Assembly (NCBI RefSeq): GCF_946481715.1
Contig: NZ_CAMLOV010000003.1
Coordinates: 13,104 to 77,103, forward strand
Source of the DNA: an uncultured Mucilaginibacter sp.
GTDB lineage: Bacteria > Bacteroidota > Bacteroidia > Sphingobacteriales > Sphingobacteriaceae
DNA: 64,000 bases
Direction of reading: 5' to 3'
Part shown: positions 18,491-26,690 of the stretch, in pieces
Layout of the letters: each line of letters opens with the position of its first letter
Numbering within the stretch: the stretch's first letter is position 1
Notes under the pieces: model-generated
What the model was told of the DNA's origin: nothing
What the model saw: only the letters and a program-made list of their open reading frames with translations
Database searches by the model: none
Program-made: the position numbers and the translations under genes

Positions 18491-19882
18491 ATGAAAAACA
18501 GAAAATATTTAATCATAGCAGTTGGTACAATTGCTATGCTATATTCCAGCTGCCAAAAGCAGTTGGATATTAAACCTCAGGATTCGGTAGAATCGGGCCT
18601 GGCGTTAAAAACGTCAAAGGACGTAGAGGGTGTATTGATTGGAGCTTACACAGCAGCTGGCCTACGGGGTATTTATGGCGGACGTTTCCAGTCAACCACT
18701 GATTTTTTGGGGGATGACGGCGATTTTGGCTATTTCGGTACCTTCTCTGAATACACCGAATTGAACAACAAAGCGATAACAGTAAATAACTTTTTTGTTG
18801 AAGGTGTATGGAACGCTGGTTACAATACAATAGGCGTATGTAATACGGTATTAGCTAATCTTAACTTGGTTGATCCAACAAAAAAAGCGAGTGTTGAGGG
18901 CGAAGCTAAGTTTTTACGTGGCATGGTTTATTTTGACCTTGCACGGGTGTTTGGGAGGGCCTGGAATGATGGTTCGCCAACTACAAACCTTGCTGTTCCT
19001 ATCGTATTAAAACCAACAACCGCTATATCGGGTATTGAGACGGTTAAACGTAATACTGTTGCCGAGGTATATGCGCAGGCTATTGCCGACTTGAAATTTG
19101 CCGAGGAAAACCTGGCGATAAAATCAACTTACGCAAGTTCTGCTGCTGCATCTGCTATATTAGCAAGAATTTACCTTACACAAGAGAAGTATTCCGAAGC
19201 CGAAGTTGAAGCGTCGAAGATAATATCAAGCGGGGCATATAGCCTTGTAGAGCATTATTCTGATGAGTTTCAGGTAAAGGAGCAGGCAACACGCGTGTTT
19301 AATACCTCAGAAGATATCTTCGCCATTCAAATTTCAAACCAGTCGGGTTTTAACGCGCTAAACGAGGTTTACGCATCATCTGCTTTTTCAGGCCGGGAAG
19401 AAACCTACCTGTTCGGGCAGTTTTTTGATATGTTTGAAGCCGGCGACGATAGGATAAACGAAGTTACGGATGATTCATTTACAGCTAAGTTTAATAATGC
19501 TTTCGCCAACGTAGTTGTTGTACGCTTAGCCGAGATTTATTTGATAAGGGCTGAAGCAAGGGCGTTAAAACCTGCTCCCGACCTTACTGGTGCTGCGGAC
19601 GATATTAATATTGTTCGCCATCGCGCATTGTTAGAAGATACGGAAGCAGCTACAGCAGACGACTTGTTAGATGCTGTAAAATATGAGCGCCGCGCTGAAC
19701 TTGGATTTGAAGGTTTTAGATTATTCGATTTAAAACGTTATAAAGAAACAACATATTCAATTGATGGCGACGGAAATCATATCGATCCATTTCCGTGGAA
19801 TTCACCAAAATTGGTTTTCCCTATACCCAAACGTGAAAGAGATGCTAACCCATTGCTGACACAAAACGAGGGTTATCAATAA
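18491..19882 (+). CDS. SusD/RagB-type nutrient-binding lipoprotein (pair 1)
   Basis: 463-residue surface lipoprotein, partner of the upstream SusC. Signal peptide with lipobox (SSC, lipidated Cys21), tetratricopeptide-like helical fold expected, and the family C-terminal features YERRAELGFEGFRLFDLKRY and PIPKRERDANPLLTQNEGYQ. At 463 residues it is shorter than the other two SusD proteins in this window (528 and 534), which suggests a smaller ligand-binding lobe. A strong terminator follows directly. Confidence 0.94.
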   Translation: MKNRKYLIIAVGTIAMLYSSCQKQLDIKPQDSVESGLALKTSKDVEGVLIGAYTAAGLRGIYGGRFQSTTDFLGDDGDFGYFGTFSEYTELNNKAITVNNFFVEGVWNAGYNTIGVCNTVLANLNLVDPTKKASVEGEAKFLRGMVYFDLARVFGRAWNDGSPTTNLAVPIVLKPTTAISGIETVKRNTVAEVYAQAIADLKFAEENLAIKSTYASSAAASAILARIYLTQEKYSEAEVEASKIISSGAYSLVEHYSDEFQVKEQATRVFNTSEDIFAIQISNQSGFNALNEVYASSAFSGREETYLFGQFFDMFEAGDDRINEVTDDSFTAKFNNAFANVVVVRLAEIYLIRAEARALKPAPDLTGAADDINIVRHRALLEDTEAATADDLLDAVKYERRAELGFEGFRLFDLKRYKETTYSIDGDGNHIDPFPWNSPKLVFPIPKRERDANPLLTQNEGYQ

Positions 19883-19893
19883 GAAATAATACC

Positions 19894-19937
19894 AACAGAA
19901 AACCCCCGGAGCTGAATTGCTTCGGGGGTTTTCTGTT
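19894..19937 (+). terminator. Strong Rho-independent terminator after SusD pair 1
   Basis: Perfect 15-bp stem (19894-19908 with 19923-19937) with a CCCCCG core, A-rich upstream arm and TTTT in the downstream arm. It begins 12 bases after the SusD stop. The symmetric A/T flanks could make it work in both directions, which would also serve the converging minus-strand NUDIX operon. Confidence 0.88.
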
Positions 19938-19973
19938 TATAAGGTTATAGTAATGCAGTTATTTACAATCAAG

Positions 19974-20144
19974 TGTTTCACCAGTTTTCGTTACATGTTT
20001 TTATTTTTTTAAGAAGCTGATATCGAGCAGCTTAAGGGTGTTACCTAAAGAACAGGGTTGTTCCAAAGTGTTTCACTAAAAAACACAACTTTCTAATAGT
20101 CAGCATTTATCAAAAAACGGGTGTTTCATGCACAAAGTGGAACA
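19974..20144. promoter_or_regulatory. Cluster of TGTTYCA octamers resembling parS half-sites
   Basis: The 280-base gap between SusD and the NUDIX gene holds TGTTTCAC (19974-19981), TGTTCCAA (20059-20066), TGTTTCAC (20069-20076), TGTTTCAT (20122-20129) and, inverted, GTGGAACA (20137-20144). The last two form an inverted repeat with a 7-base spacer. The conserved ParB target parS is a palindrome of TGTTTCAC and GTGAAACA. No full 16-base site is present here, so this may instead be another operator or chance. Confidence 0.3.
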
Positions 20145-20162
20145 CCTTCTGTTAGGAAAATA

Positions 20163-20717
20163 TTATCCTGTTATTTCGCCCAATTTCATCAGCGCATAAA
20201 ACAAGCCCGTGCAATGTAAGGACTGTGGTATTTTGTTTTCGGCCAGTAACTGTTTTACTTCGGCGATAGTGTATTCCATAACCTCAATGCGCTCATGCTC
20301 GTCAAGCGACTGCTCCTGTACTTTTTTGCCGCCAAGGGCAAGGTAACAGTAAGTTTTATTTGCCGAGGTAGAGGGATTGGCATATACCGTGCTAATGAGC
20401 TCTACCGTATCAAACTCATAGCCGGTTTCTTCTAAAAGTTCGCGACGCATGCCTGCCTCTTTGTCCTCGCCATCTTCTATTACACCGCCGGGTATTTCCA
20501 ACGACACGATCTCCGCTGCATGCCGGTACTGGCGTATCATGATGATCTTGTTATCAACTGTAAGCGCTACCGCGTTGGCCCAGTCGGGGTATTCCAATAC
20601 AAAATATTCATCTACAATGGTGCCATCGGGCATTTCGCATTTATCGGCGCGTAGTGTGGCCCAGGGGCCTTTGTGCACATAAGTGGTGGAAAGGGTTTTC
20701 CATTTAAGATCGTCCAT
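20163..20717 (-). CDS. NUDIX hydrolase (ADP-ribose pyrophosphatase-like)
   Basis: 184-residue enzyme with a complete Nudix box at residues 78-100 (G-x5-E-x7-REL-x-EE-x-GY: G78, E84, R92, E93, E96, E97, G99). The N-terminal beta-region (residues 1-60, KWKTLSTTYVHKGPWATLRAD) and the position of the box resemble ADP-ribose/nucleoside-diphosphate-sugar pyrophosphatases. It would hydrolyse a nucleoside diphosphate linked to another moiety; the exact substrate is not determinable. Its start overlaps the stop of the upstream small gene by 14 bases, so the two are probably co-expressed. Confidence 0.92.
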   Translation of the reverse strand: MDDLKWKTLSTTYVHKGPWATLRADKCEMPDGTIVDEYFVLEYPDWANAVALTVDNKIIMIRQYRHAAEIVSLEIPGGVIEDGEDKEAGMRRELLEETGYEFDTVELISTVYANPSTSANKTYCYLALGGKKVQEQSLDEHERIEVMEYTIAEVKQLLAENKIPQSLHCTGLFYALMKLGEITG

Positions 20718-21114
20718 AGTTGTTTTTAAAGAAACTCAAGATATGGTTTCTCTTATTTAAGTTGTCAAAAGATTCGTAATGCTTTTCTTTTTCGAGTACG
20801 TCGAAGATGGTAAGCACCTTTTTTAGGGTGGCTGCGGTTTCCTCATCCGCATTAAACGGCTCGGCAAATACGTAAAGCATTTGGCTCAGGGCATTCAATT
20901 TTTCGGCGCTGTAAGCCTTTGCAATTAGCATCGAATTAAAATCTGCATCTGATGTGCGCAGTAATTCGTCCAGTTCTGCATTGTATTCATCCTGCAATAC
21001 GGTGTTAAAATATTGCCGGTATTCCTCGTCGTTGCTTTCGGCTTTCAGGCCGAATAGTTTTGCCAAAAGCAAGGCCATTTTGCGCGTCTCATTGAGGATA
21101 TAATCGTGTTGCAT
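20704..21114 (-). CDS. Uncharacterised 136-residue helical protein
   Basis: I do not recognise the family with confidence. The protein is acidic and rich in Leu, Ala and Glu, with no signal peptide or membrane segment, so it is probably a cytoplasmic, mostly helical protein; the N terminus (HDYILNETRKMALLLAKLFGL) is vaguely like the small DUF6483-type proteins. The frame is long and uninterrupted and overlaps the NUDIX gene by 14 bases, which supports it as a real gene. Confidence 0.75.
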   Translation of the reverse strand: MQHDYILNETRKMALLLAKLFGLKAESNDEEYRQYFNTVLQDEYNAELDELLRTSDADFNSMLIAKAYSAEKLNALSQMLYVFAEPFNADEETAATLKKVLTIFDVLEKEKHYESFDNLNKRNHILSFFKNNYGRS

Positions 21115-21175
21115 TATTTAACTATAGTTATTAGCCCTAAAGGTTTGGGATTACGTGCAAAGTGTTGTCCTTTAT

Positions 21176-21224
21176 CATTTAAGATTCAGTGCTCAGCATT
21201 TGGGATTCCTTGCCATTTAGGATT
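21176..21224. repeat. Three imperfect CATTTRRGATT words
   Basis: CATTTAAGATT (21176-21186), CATTTGGGATT (21197-21207) and CATTTAGGATT (21214-21224) recur at 21- and 17-base steps in the gap between the TPM gene and the 136-residue protein gene. A further TTTGGGATT is at about 21154. They resemble the ATTTCGGATTT words between nuoK and nuoL. They look like low-complexity intergenic sequence. Confidence 0.35.
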
Positions 21225-21258
21225 TGGAGTTTCGGGTAGGTTATAGAATTTCCTTCTC

Positions 21259-22068
21259 CTACCAGCTTCCGCTGCTGCCGCCACCGCCACTGCTGCCGCC
21301 GCCAAAACCGCCCCAACTGCTTCCCCCTCCTCCGCCACCGCCAGAGAATCCTCCCCAGTCGCTGCCGCTGCTTCTGCCACCGCTACCCAGGGCATTGGCC
21401 GCCATTAACCACCAAAATGCATCAGAACCGCCGCGGCTGCCAATAACGCGCCTGCCACCACCGCCACCACCGCGGTTACGGAAGATGATAATCAGAATAA
21501 CAATTACAATAATGATGATAAAACCAATGGCCCCTCCGCCACCGCCCTTGCCTGATCTATTGCTTTTTGCTTTGGGGGGCGCTTTATATTCACCTTTGGT
21601 TGATTTAATGATATCTGTTGTAGCTGCATCCAGCCCATCGTAGTAATCGCCTTCACGAAACTTTGGCTTCATAGCATTCTGGATGATTTCTTGCGTGGTA
21701 ATATCAGGTAGCGCGCCTTCCAGCCCATAGCCTGGTTGTATCGACATTTTTCTGTCGTCGATAGCCACCAGCACCAGCACACCGTTGTTTTTTTCTTTTG
21801 TGCCGATACCCCATTTGCGCATCAGCCCCACGCCGTAATCTATTATCTCGCGGCCGTCGAGCGTTTTAATAAGCACAACGGCTATTTGATTAGTGGTAGA
21901 ATCTTCAAAGCCCTTTAACTTGCTATCCAGTTGTTCTATTTCCTGGGGCGATAGGGTGCCTGTAAAATCGTTCACCAGCCCTTTGGTAGGCCTCTCGGGA
22001 TAATTTTGAGCGAAGGCGGTTGTTATGCAAAGCAACAGGCTTAGGCATAATACTATTTTTTTAAACAT
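21259..22068 (-). CDS. TPM-domain exported membrane protein with Gly/Ser-rich tail
   Basis: About 269 residues. Signal peptide (KKIVLCLSLLLCITTAFAQ), TPM domain (about residues 25-155; PTKGLVNDFTGTLSPQEIEQLDSKLKGFED and WGIGTKEKNNGVLVLVAIDDRKMSIQPGYGLEG are typical), one strongly hydrophobic helix (FIIIIVIVILIIIF), then a low-complexity Gly/Ser/Trp tail ending GSSGSW, as in YgcG/YbgG-type proteins. TPM proteins of this type are linked to envelope maintenance and, in plants, photosystem II repair. I choose the ATG at 22068, which gives a canonical signal peptide; an ATG at 22089 would add 7 residues and overlap the upstream gene by 11 bases. It follows a second TPM gene and LemA in the usual order. 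Confidence 0.88.
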   Translation of the reverse strand: MFKKIVLCLSLLLCITTAFAQNYPERPTKGLVNDFTGTLSPQEIEQLDSKLKGFEDSTTNQIAVVLIKTLDGREIIDYGVGLMRKWGIGTKEKNNGVLVLVAIDDRKMSIQPGYGLEGALPDITTQEIIQNAMKPKFREGDYYDGLDAATTDIIKSTKGEYKAPPKAKSNRSGKGGGGGAIGFIIIIVIVILIIIFRNRGGGGGGRRVIGSRGGSDAFWWLMAANALGSGGRSSGSDWGGFSGGGGGGGSSWGGFGGGSSGGGGSSGSW

Positions 22069-22078
22069 TTGCGTAAGT

Positions 22079-22513
22079 TTAGTTGCCATCCATAAAGGCG
22101 ATATCGTCCGGCAGTTCGTTGTTATCGTCCAGTAAATACGGGAAATATTTTTTTAGCTGCTCGCCCGCTTTGGCCACGCCCGTAACAATCCCATCTACCA
22201 GGTTGCCGTATTTAAAATGATTCAGCATGTCCTCTTTGGTGTTGTCCCAAAAATCATCCGGTACTACTTTGTTGATGCCGGCATCGCCAATAATGGCAAA
22301 CTTACGGTCAACCGTAGCCAGGTAAATAAGCACGCCGTTGCGCAGCTTGGTTTTATGCATCTCCAGCTGAGCAAAATATCTTGCGGCGCGGTCGAGCACT
22401 TCATCGCTACAGGTTTTTTCTACGCAAACGCGTATCTCGCCTGATGTGTTTTTTTCGGCCTCTGCCACTGCCTTTTGGATGCGCTGCTGCTCTTCGTCGG
22501 TAAATACTGCCAT
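22079..22513 (-). CDS. TPM-domain protein without signal peptide
   Basis: 144-residue protein consisting of a TPM domain only (FTDEEQQRIQKAVAEAEKNTSGEIRVCVE, NGVLIYLATVDRKFAIIGDAGINKVVP). No signal peptide or membrane helix is seen, unlike the neighbouring TPM gene, so it may act in the cytoplasm or at the inner membrane face. It lies between lemA and the membrane TPM gene; LemA-TPM-TPM is a recurring arrangement in Bacteroidota. The family was originally thought to include acid phosphatases; its molecular activity is not settled. Confidence 0.88.
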   Translation of the reverse strand: MAVFTDEEQQRIQKAVAEAEKNTSGEIRVCVEKTCSDEVLDRAARYFAQLEMHKTKLRNGVLIYLATVDRKFAIIGDAGINKVVPDDFWDNTKEDMLNHFKYGNLVDGIVTGVAKAGEQLKKYFPYLLDDNNELPDDIAFMDGN

Positions 22514-22598
22514 TTTTGTAATTACACTAATAGGAATTTTGTGATTACACCGATTGCGGCGATTTCACAGGTTATGTTTAAGGTTATCTCTAATATAT

Positions 22599-22636
22599 AC
22601 AGCCCATGGGTTAAGCCATGCTTGGCCATGGGCTGT
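22599..22636 (-). terminator. Hairpin between lemA and the TPM genes
   Basis: An 11-bp perfect stem (22599-22609 with 22626-22636) containing CCATGG starts 5 bases after the lemA stop on the minus strand. The sequence that follows on that strand is AU-rich (TATATATTAG) but has no clean U run, so it may be a partial terminator or RNA-processing signal that sets a higher dose of LemA than of the TPM proteins. Confidence 0.45.
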
Positions 22637-22641
22637 GGTAA

Positions 22642-23250
22642 TTACTTCGACTCTTCTTTTTTAGTATCGGTATCAAAGTTGATGTCTGGTGCTTTTGAAG
22701 CTCCTTGGTCTGCTTGGAAGTAGCCCTTTTCTTTAAACCCGAACATCTTTGCTGTAATATTTGCAGGGAATGAACGGATCTTGCTGTTATAAGCTTGTAC
22801 GGCTTCGTTAAAATCCTTACGAGCAACGCTTATGCGGTTTTCTGTACCCTCAAGTTGTGTTTGCAAATTCCTGAAAGCATCGTTTGCCCTAAGCGTAGGA
22901 TAATTTTCGGTAACACTAAGCAACCTGCCTAATGCAGTACTTAACTGCCCTTGCGCTTCCTGGTATTTCTGAATGCTTTCGGGTGTAAGCGTGCTAGCGT
23001 CCACCTGTACCGATGTGGCTTTGGCGCGTGCTTCAGCAATTTCAGTAAGCGTGCTTTTTTCAAAGTTTGCTTCGCCTTTTACGGTAGCTACTAAATTTTT
23101 GATGAGGTCGGCACGTCGTTGGTATTGGGTTTCTACCTGTCCCCATTTGCCTTTTATATTTTCGTCGGCCGTAACCATGCTGTTGTAACTGCACGAGCTT
23201 AACGACATTGCGCCTACCATAATAGCGAGCGCGAAGAATAGTTTTTTCAT
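22642..23250 (-). CDS. lemA: LemA family lipoprotein
   Basis: 202-residue LemA protein. The N terminus is a lipoprotein signal peptide with lipobox (LSSC, Cys20). The helical LemA core covers about residues 25-185 and shows the conserved DENIKGKWGQVETQYQRRADLI start and AVQAYNSKIRSFPANITAKMFGFKEKGYF end. LemA forms a coiled, pilotin-like helical bundle at the envelope; its role is poorly known. Its position upstream of two TPM-domain genes is the usual one. Confidence 0.93.
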   Translation of the reverse strand: MKKLFFALAIMVGAMSLSSCSYNSMVTADENIKGKWGQVETQYQRRADLIKNLVATVKGEANFEKSTLTEIAEARAKATSVQVDASTLTPESIQKYQEAQGQLSTALGRLLSVTENYPTLRANDAFRNLQTQLEGTENRISVARKDFNEAVQAYNSKIRSFPANITAKMFGFKEKGYFQADQGASKAPDINFDTDTKKEESK

Positions 23251-23397
23251 GTGTTGTTTTTTTTAGTTTTGGTGATGTTAATGTAAATATTAGATAACAA
23301 AAGCCATACCGATGTTACAAAGGTGCGCAATTGCGCCATAATGGCAATATTTAGCTATCGAAGATGTAATTAAATACGGTTAACCAAGATATGATTT

Positions 23398-23405
23398 TAT
23401 ATTTG
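23398..23405 (+). promoter_or_regulatory. Candidate -7 element before the GH92 gene
   Basis: TATATTTG matches the Bacteroidota TAnnTTTG -7 box exactly, 43 bases before the GH92 start. The -33 region is weak: no TTTG lies 19-21 bases upstream, only GGTTAACC. The divergent 198-base gap must also hold the lemA promoter, for which no good match was found. Confidence 0.3.
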
Positions 23406-23448
23406 CTTCCATTAAATTGTTTTACTGATCGTACAACATCGCCCACTA

Positions 23449-25740
23449 ATGAAAAAATTATTAGCAGCCATACTACTTTTGGCCGGCTTTAAGGCCTCCG
23501 CTCAAACCCCCGCCCACGAAAAATTAGTACAATATGTAAAGCCTATCATCGGCACACAGCGTATGGGGCATACCTACCCGGGTGCAACCGTCCCCTTTGG
23601 TATGGTGCAGCTAAGCCCCGAAACGGATACCCCAAGCTACGAACTAAACGGGAAGTATAACCCCGATGTTTATAAATACTGCGCCGGTTACCAGTACGAC
23701 GACAAAACCATCGTAGGCTTTAGCCATACACATTTCAGCGGCACCGGGCATTCGGACCTGGGCGATTTTTTGATCATGCCGACCGTTGGTGCATTAAAAC
23801 TAAACCCTGGCACGGCAGATAAACCGGGCAGCGGCTACCGCTCGGCGTTTTCGCATGCCAACGAGATAAGCGAAGCCAACTACTACAAAGTAAAACTGGA
23901 TGAAAGCAATATCACCGCGGAGATGACAACCAGCGCGCGAGTGGGTTTTCACCAGTACACCTTCCCAAAATCAGACCAATCGCATATTATCCTCGATCTG
24001 ATGGCCGGCATCTACAACTACCCTGATAAAACCGTTTGGACGTATGTAAAAATATTAAACGACAGTACCCTGGTAGGTTATCGCCAAACCAATGGCTGGG
24101 CACGTACACGTACCCTGTACTTTGCCATGGCATTCAATAAAAAATTCAGCCAGTATGGGTTTAAAAAGTATGAGAAGAGACAGGTTTACGGAGGCTTTTG
24201 GGGTAAATTTAACCAAACAAAAAATTTTCCCGAGATTGCCGGCAAGCAAATTCGTGCATATTTCGATTTTAAGACCGAAGAAAACGAAAAAATAAAAATA
24301 AAATTTGCCCTCTCGCCAGTGAGTATGGATGGCGCTATGGCCAATATGCTTGCAGAAGTACCGGGCTGGGATTTCGACAAGGTAAAAACCGACGGACAGG
24401 CACTTTGGGAAACCGCTTTAGAAAAAATTACGATTAGCGGTAGCGTAGCCAAAAAGCAGGACTTTTATACCGCGATGTACCATACCATGATTAATCCAAC
24501 AGTGTATATGGATGTGGACGGGCAGTACAAAGGTATCGACCAGAACATCCATAAGGCGGATGGTTTTACTAACTACACTACCTTCTCGCTGTGGGATACT
24601 TACCGTGCACTACACCCACTGTTTAATATCATCGAGCCGCAACGCAATGCCGATATGGTGAAATCGATGCTGGTGCATTACGACCAAAGCCCCGAGCATA
24701 TGCTGCCCGTTTGGAGCAACAGCGGCAACGAAAACTGGTGTATGAGCGGCTACCACAGCGTATCTGTTTTGGCAGATGCTGTTGTAAAAGGTAACGCCCC
24801 CTTTGATGCCAATAAGGCTCTGGATGCTGCCGTAGCCACCGCCCGCCACCGGAGTTACGAGGGCATTGGCGAGTACATCGACAAAGGCTATATTCCCGAT
24901 GAAAAAACCGGCGTATCAGTATCCAATACCTTAGAATATGCTTATGACGACTGGGCGATAGCGCAAATGGCCAAAAAACTGAACAAGATGGATATCTATA
25001 ACGAATTCATCAAACGCAGCGAGAACTATAAAAACGTATACGATCCGTCGGCAGGCTTTATGCGCCCTAAATTGGCCAACGGTACCTTCCGCGCCAAGTT
25101 CGACCCACTGAGTACTATTAATGAAGGGTTTATAGAAGGGAATTCCTGGAATTATACCCTATTTGCCCCGCAGGATCCCGAAGGTTTGATAAAACTGATG
25201 GGCGGCGATAAACGCTTTGTGCGCTACCTCGATTCGCTCTTCACCATGGAATTGCCCGATAAATACTTTGCCGAAACCGAGGACATTACCCGCGACGGCA
25301 TCATCGGCAACTATGTACATGGCAACGAGCCATCGCACCATGTGGCCTACCTGTACAACTGGACGGATAAGCCATGGAAAACGCAGGAACGCATCCGTAT
25401 GATACTGAACCGGATGTACAAACCAACTCCGGATGGTTTGGGTGGTAACGACGATACCGGCCAAATGAGCGCATGGTATATTTTTAGCACGCTGGGCTTT
25501 TACCCGGTTGCGCCTGCATCAAACGATTACGCCATTGGCAGCCCGGCCATTAACAACGCTAAGATACAGGTAGGCGGCGGCAAAACATTTACCATCACGG
25601 TAAAAAACCAAAGCGAAAAGAACGTTTACATCCAAAAAATGACACTGAACGGCAAACCATTAACCGGGCTCACCATAACTCATAAGGAAATTATGAACGG
25701 TGGCGAACTGGTATTTTTTATGGGAAGCAAGCATAAATAA
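23449..25740 (+). CDS. Glycoside hydrolase family 92 alpha-mannosidase
   Basis: 763-residue exported exo-alpha-mannosidase of family GH92, a calcium-dependent inverting enzyme acting on alpha-mannosides (often alpha-1,2 in N-glycans or yeast mannan). Signal peptide (1-18, FKASAQ), N-terminal beta-sandwich (about 25-280; VKPIIGTQRMGHTYPGATVPFGMVQLSP, and HTHFSGTGHSDLGDF), then the (alpha/alpha)6 barrel with EGNSWNY containing the probable catalytic acid E563, the GNEPSHH segment, and GGNDDTGQMSAWYIFSTLGFYP near the end. It stands alone, without SusC/D next to it on the same strand, and ends in a strong hairpin terminator. Confidence 0.95.
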   Translation: MKKLLAAILLLAGFKASAQTPAHEKLVQYVKPIIGTQRMGHTYPGATVPFGMVQLSPETDTPSYELNGKYNPDVYKYCAGYQYDDKTIVGFSHTHFSGTGHSDLGDFLIMPTVGALKLNPGTADKPGSGYRSAFSHANEISEANYYKVKLDESNITAEMTTSARVGFHQYTFPKSDQSHIILDLMAGIYNYPDKTVWTYVKILNDSTLVGYRQTNGWARTRTLYFAMAFNKKFSQYGFKKYEKRQVYGGFWGKFNQTKNFPEIAGKQIRAYFDFKTEENEKIKIKFALSPVSMDGAMANMLAEVPGWDFDKVKTDGQALWETALEKITISGSVAKKQDFYTAMYHTMINPTVYMDVDGQYKGIDQNIHKADGFTNYTTFSLWDTYRALHPLFNIIEPQRNADMVKSMLVHYDQSPEHMLPVWSNSGNENWCMSGYHSVSVLADAVVKGNAPFDANKALDAAVATARHRSYEGIGEYIDKGYIPDEKTGVSVSNTLEYAYDDWAIAQMAKKLNKMDIYNEFIKRSENYKNVYDPSAGFMRPKLANGTFRAKFDPLSTINEGFIEGNSWNYTLFAPQDPEGLIKLMGGDKRFVRYLDSLFTMELPDKYFAETEDITRDGIIGNYVHGNEPSHHVAYLYNWTDKPWKTQERIRMILNRMYKPTPDGLGGNDDTGQMSAWYIFSTLGFYPVAPASNDYAIGSPAINNAKIQVGGGKTFTITVKNQSEKNVYIQKMTLNGKPLTGLTITHKEIMNGGELVFFMGSKHK

Positions 25741-25755
25741 ACAGGGGCATAAACA

Positions 25756-25794
25756 AAAAAAGGGTAGCCCACGTTTAGCGGGCTACCCTTTTTT
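25756..25794 (+). terminator. Rho-independent terminator between GH92 and the small exported protein
   Basis: Perfect 15-bp stem (25756-25770 with 25780-25794) with a 9-base loop; AAAAAA on the left and TTTTTT on the right, 15 bases after the GH92 stop. The symmetry makes it a likely bidirectional terminator for the convergent genes at 23449 (+) and 25812 (-). Confidence 0.88.
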
Positions 25795-25811
25795 GGTATA
25801 ACGTGGTGTAA

Positions 25812-26162
25812 TTATTTTGCCTTTTTTAGGATTACAGTCATGGGTTCGCCGCCATTCATGCCGGGAAATGTAAGTGTAATAGTGTCGTCTTTAACTTTGC
25901 CGGTAATTTTCACGGTGTTATCCATAAACTTGATGCTAAAAGAAAGGTCGTCGCCTTTTATAACGCCGTCGTCAACGGTGATCACGTTGCCTTCGGGGCC
26001 AGTGGTAGAGCCGGTTAATTTCTCGCCATCCACCTTAAAATCATAGGCAATATCGTATTGGTCCATAATTTTTCCGGTCCACTTACCGGTTATGTCTGTG
26101 GCGAAACAGGCGGTTATAATAACAATTACAAAAGCCGAGGTAGTTAACAGTTTTTTGATCAT
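25812..26162 (-). CDS. Small exported beta-rich protein of unknown function
   Basis: 116 residues. Signal peptide (1-21, ending ACFATD), then a short all-beta sequence with repeated GKWTGKIMDQYD, FKVDGEKLTGSTTG, VIKGDDLSFSIKF and ITGKVKDDTITLTF strands. Proteins with this GKWTG...DG.KLTG pattern are common in Bacteroidota and Acidobacteria and look like small lipocalin-like barrels; no activity is known to me. Convergent with the GH92 gene, sharing its terminator. Confidence 0.82.
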   Translation of the reverse strand: MIKKLLTTSAFVIVIITACFATDITGKWTGKIMDQYDIAYDFKVDGEKLTGSTTGPEGNVITVDDGVIKGDDLSFSIKFMDNTVKITGKVKDDTITLTFPGMNGGEPMTVILKKAK

Positions 26163-26430
26163 TTCTTTAAGTTTTATAAGTGATTAATGGTGTTTTTAAT
26201 TTATCAATAGCAAACCGCGGCGATAAGCACTTATCGTCTTTTCAACAATCAATTTATTTGTTTAACATAATTGGTTATGAGCTATTAGCAAAAGCGCAGG
26301 GAATTTTGCAACGCAATAAACAAATATATAACCATATTTGAAAATGCGATAGATGGAGAGGTGCCAAAGGCAGACGAAACGCCGTTTTTGGCCGACAGAA
26401 ACTAACACAACTGTACGAAAATTTATTTCC

Positions 26431-26506
26431 GTACAATCTCGTACAGTTTCACACAGCTTCGCACAAGTTCGTACAGTTTCGCACAATCTCGTACAGTTTC
26501 GTACAG
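26431..26506. repeat. 10-bp tandem repeat, consensus GTACAGTTTC
   Basis: 7.6 direct units of exactly 10 bases: GTACAATCTC, GTACAGTTTC, ACACAGCTTC, GCACAAGTTC, GTACAGTTTC, GCACAATCTC, GTACAGTTTC, GTACAG. The exact-consensus unit occurs three times, and the rest differ at one to three positions. A partly inverted copy (CTGTACGAAA) lies just upstream at 26411-26420. The period equals about one helical turn, so every unit presents the same DNA face. Ten is not a multiple of three, so this is not coding periodicity. Confidence 0.85.
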
Positions 26507-26690
26507 CAAAAATGCAATGTGCAAAAATCTGCGTTTTTCTGCGTTTTTTCGGTGTTTTTCTGTGGTAAATCCAGCGTAATTTCAGCTTTTCCACAAAGTG
26601 GAGATTTTGGCACTTTTGCCGGGTTTGCTAGCCCCCGGGGGGGAGTGCCTGGTGGGGTGTATTTTCCCTGTTAGTAAACAATAAGAAATA

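Noticed and set aside
19974..20144. A complete parS site
   Set aside because: Only half-sites occur; no 16-base TGTTTCAC-GTGAAACA-type palindrome is present, so no centromere is called.
21224..21643. 139-residue proline-rich plus-strand frame
   Set aside because: It is the antisense shadow of the Gly/Ser-rich tail of the TPM gene; the PPPPPP runs mirror glycine codons, and the minus-strand frame has a signal peptide and domain.
26431..26506. CRISPR array
   Set aside because: Units are 10 bases with no spacers, and no cas gene is in the window.
26262..26594. 110-residue minus-strand frame with LCETVRTCAKLCETVRDC repeats
   Set aside because: The repeated peptide is only the 10-bp tandem array read in one frame; the opposite strand is also open, and no start signal or homology is evident.
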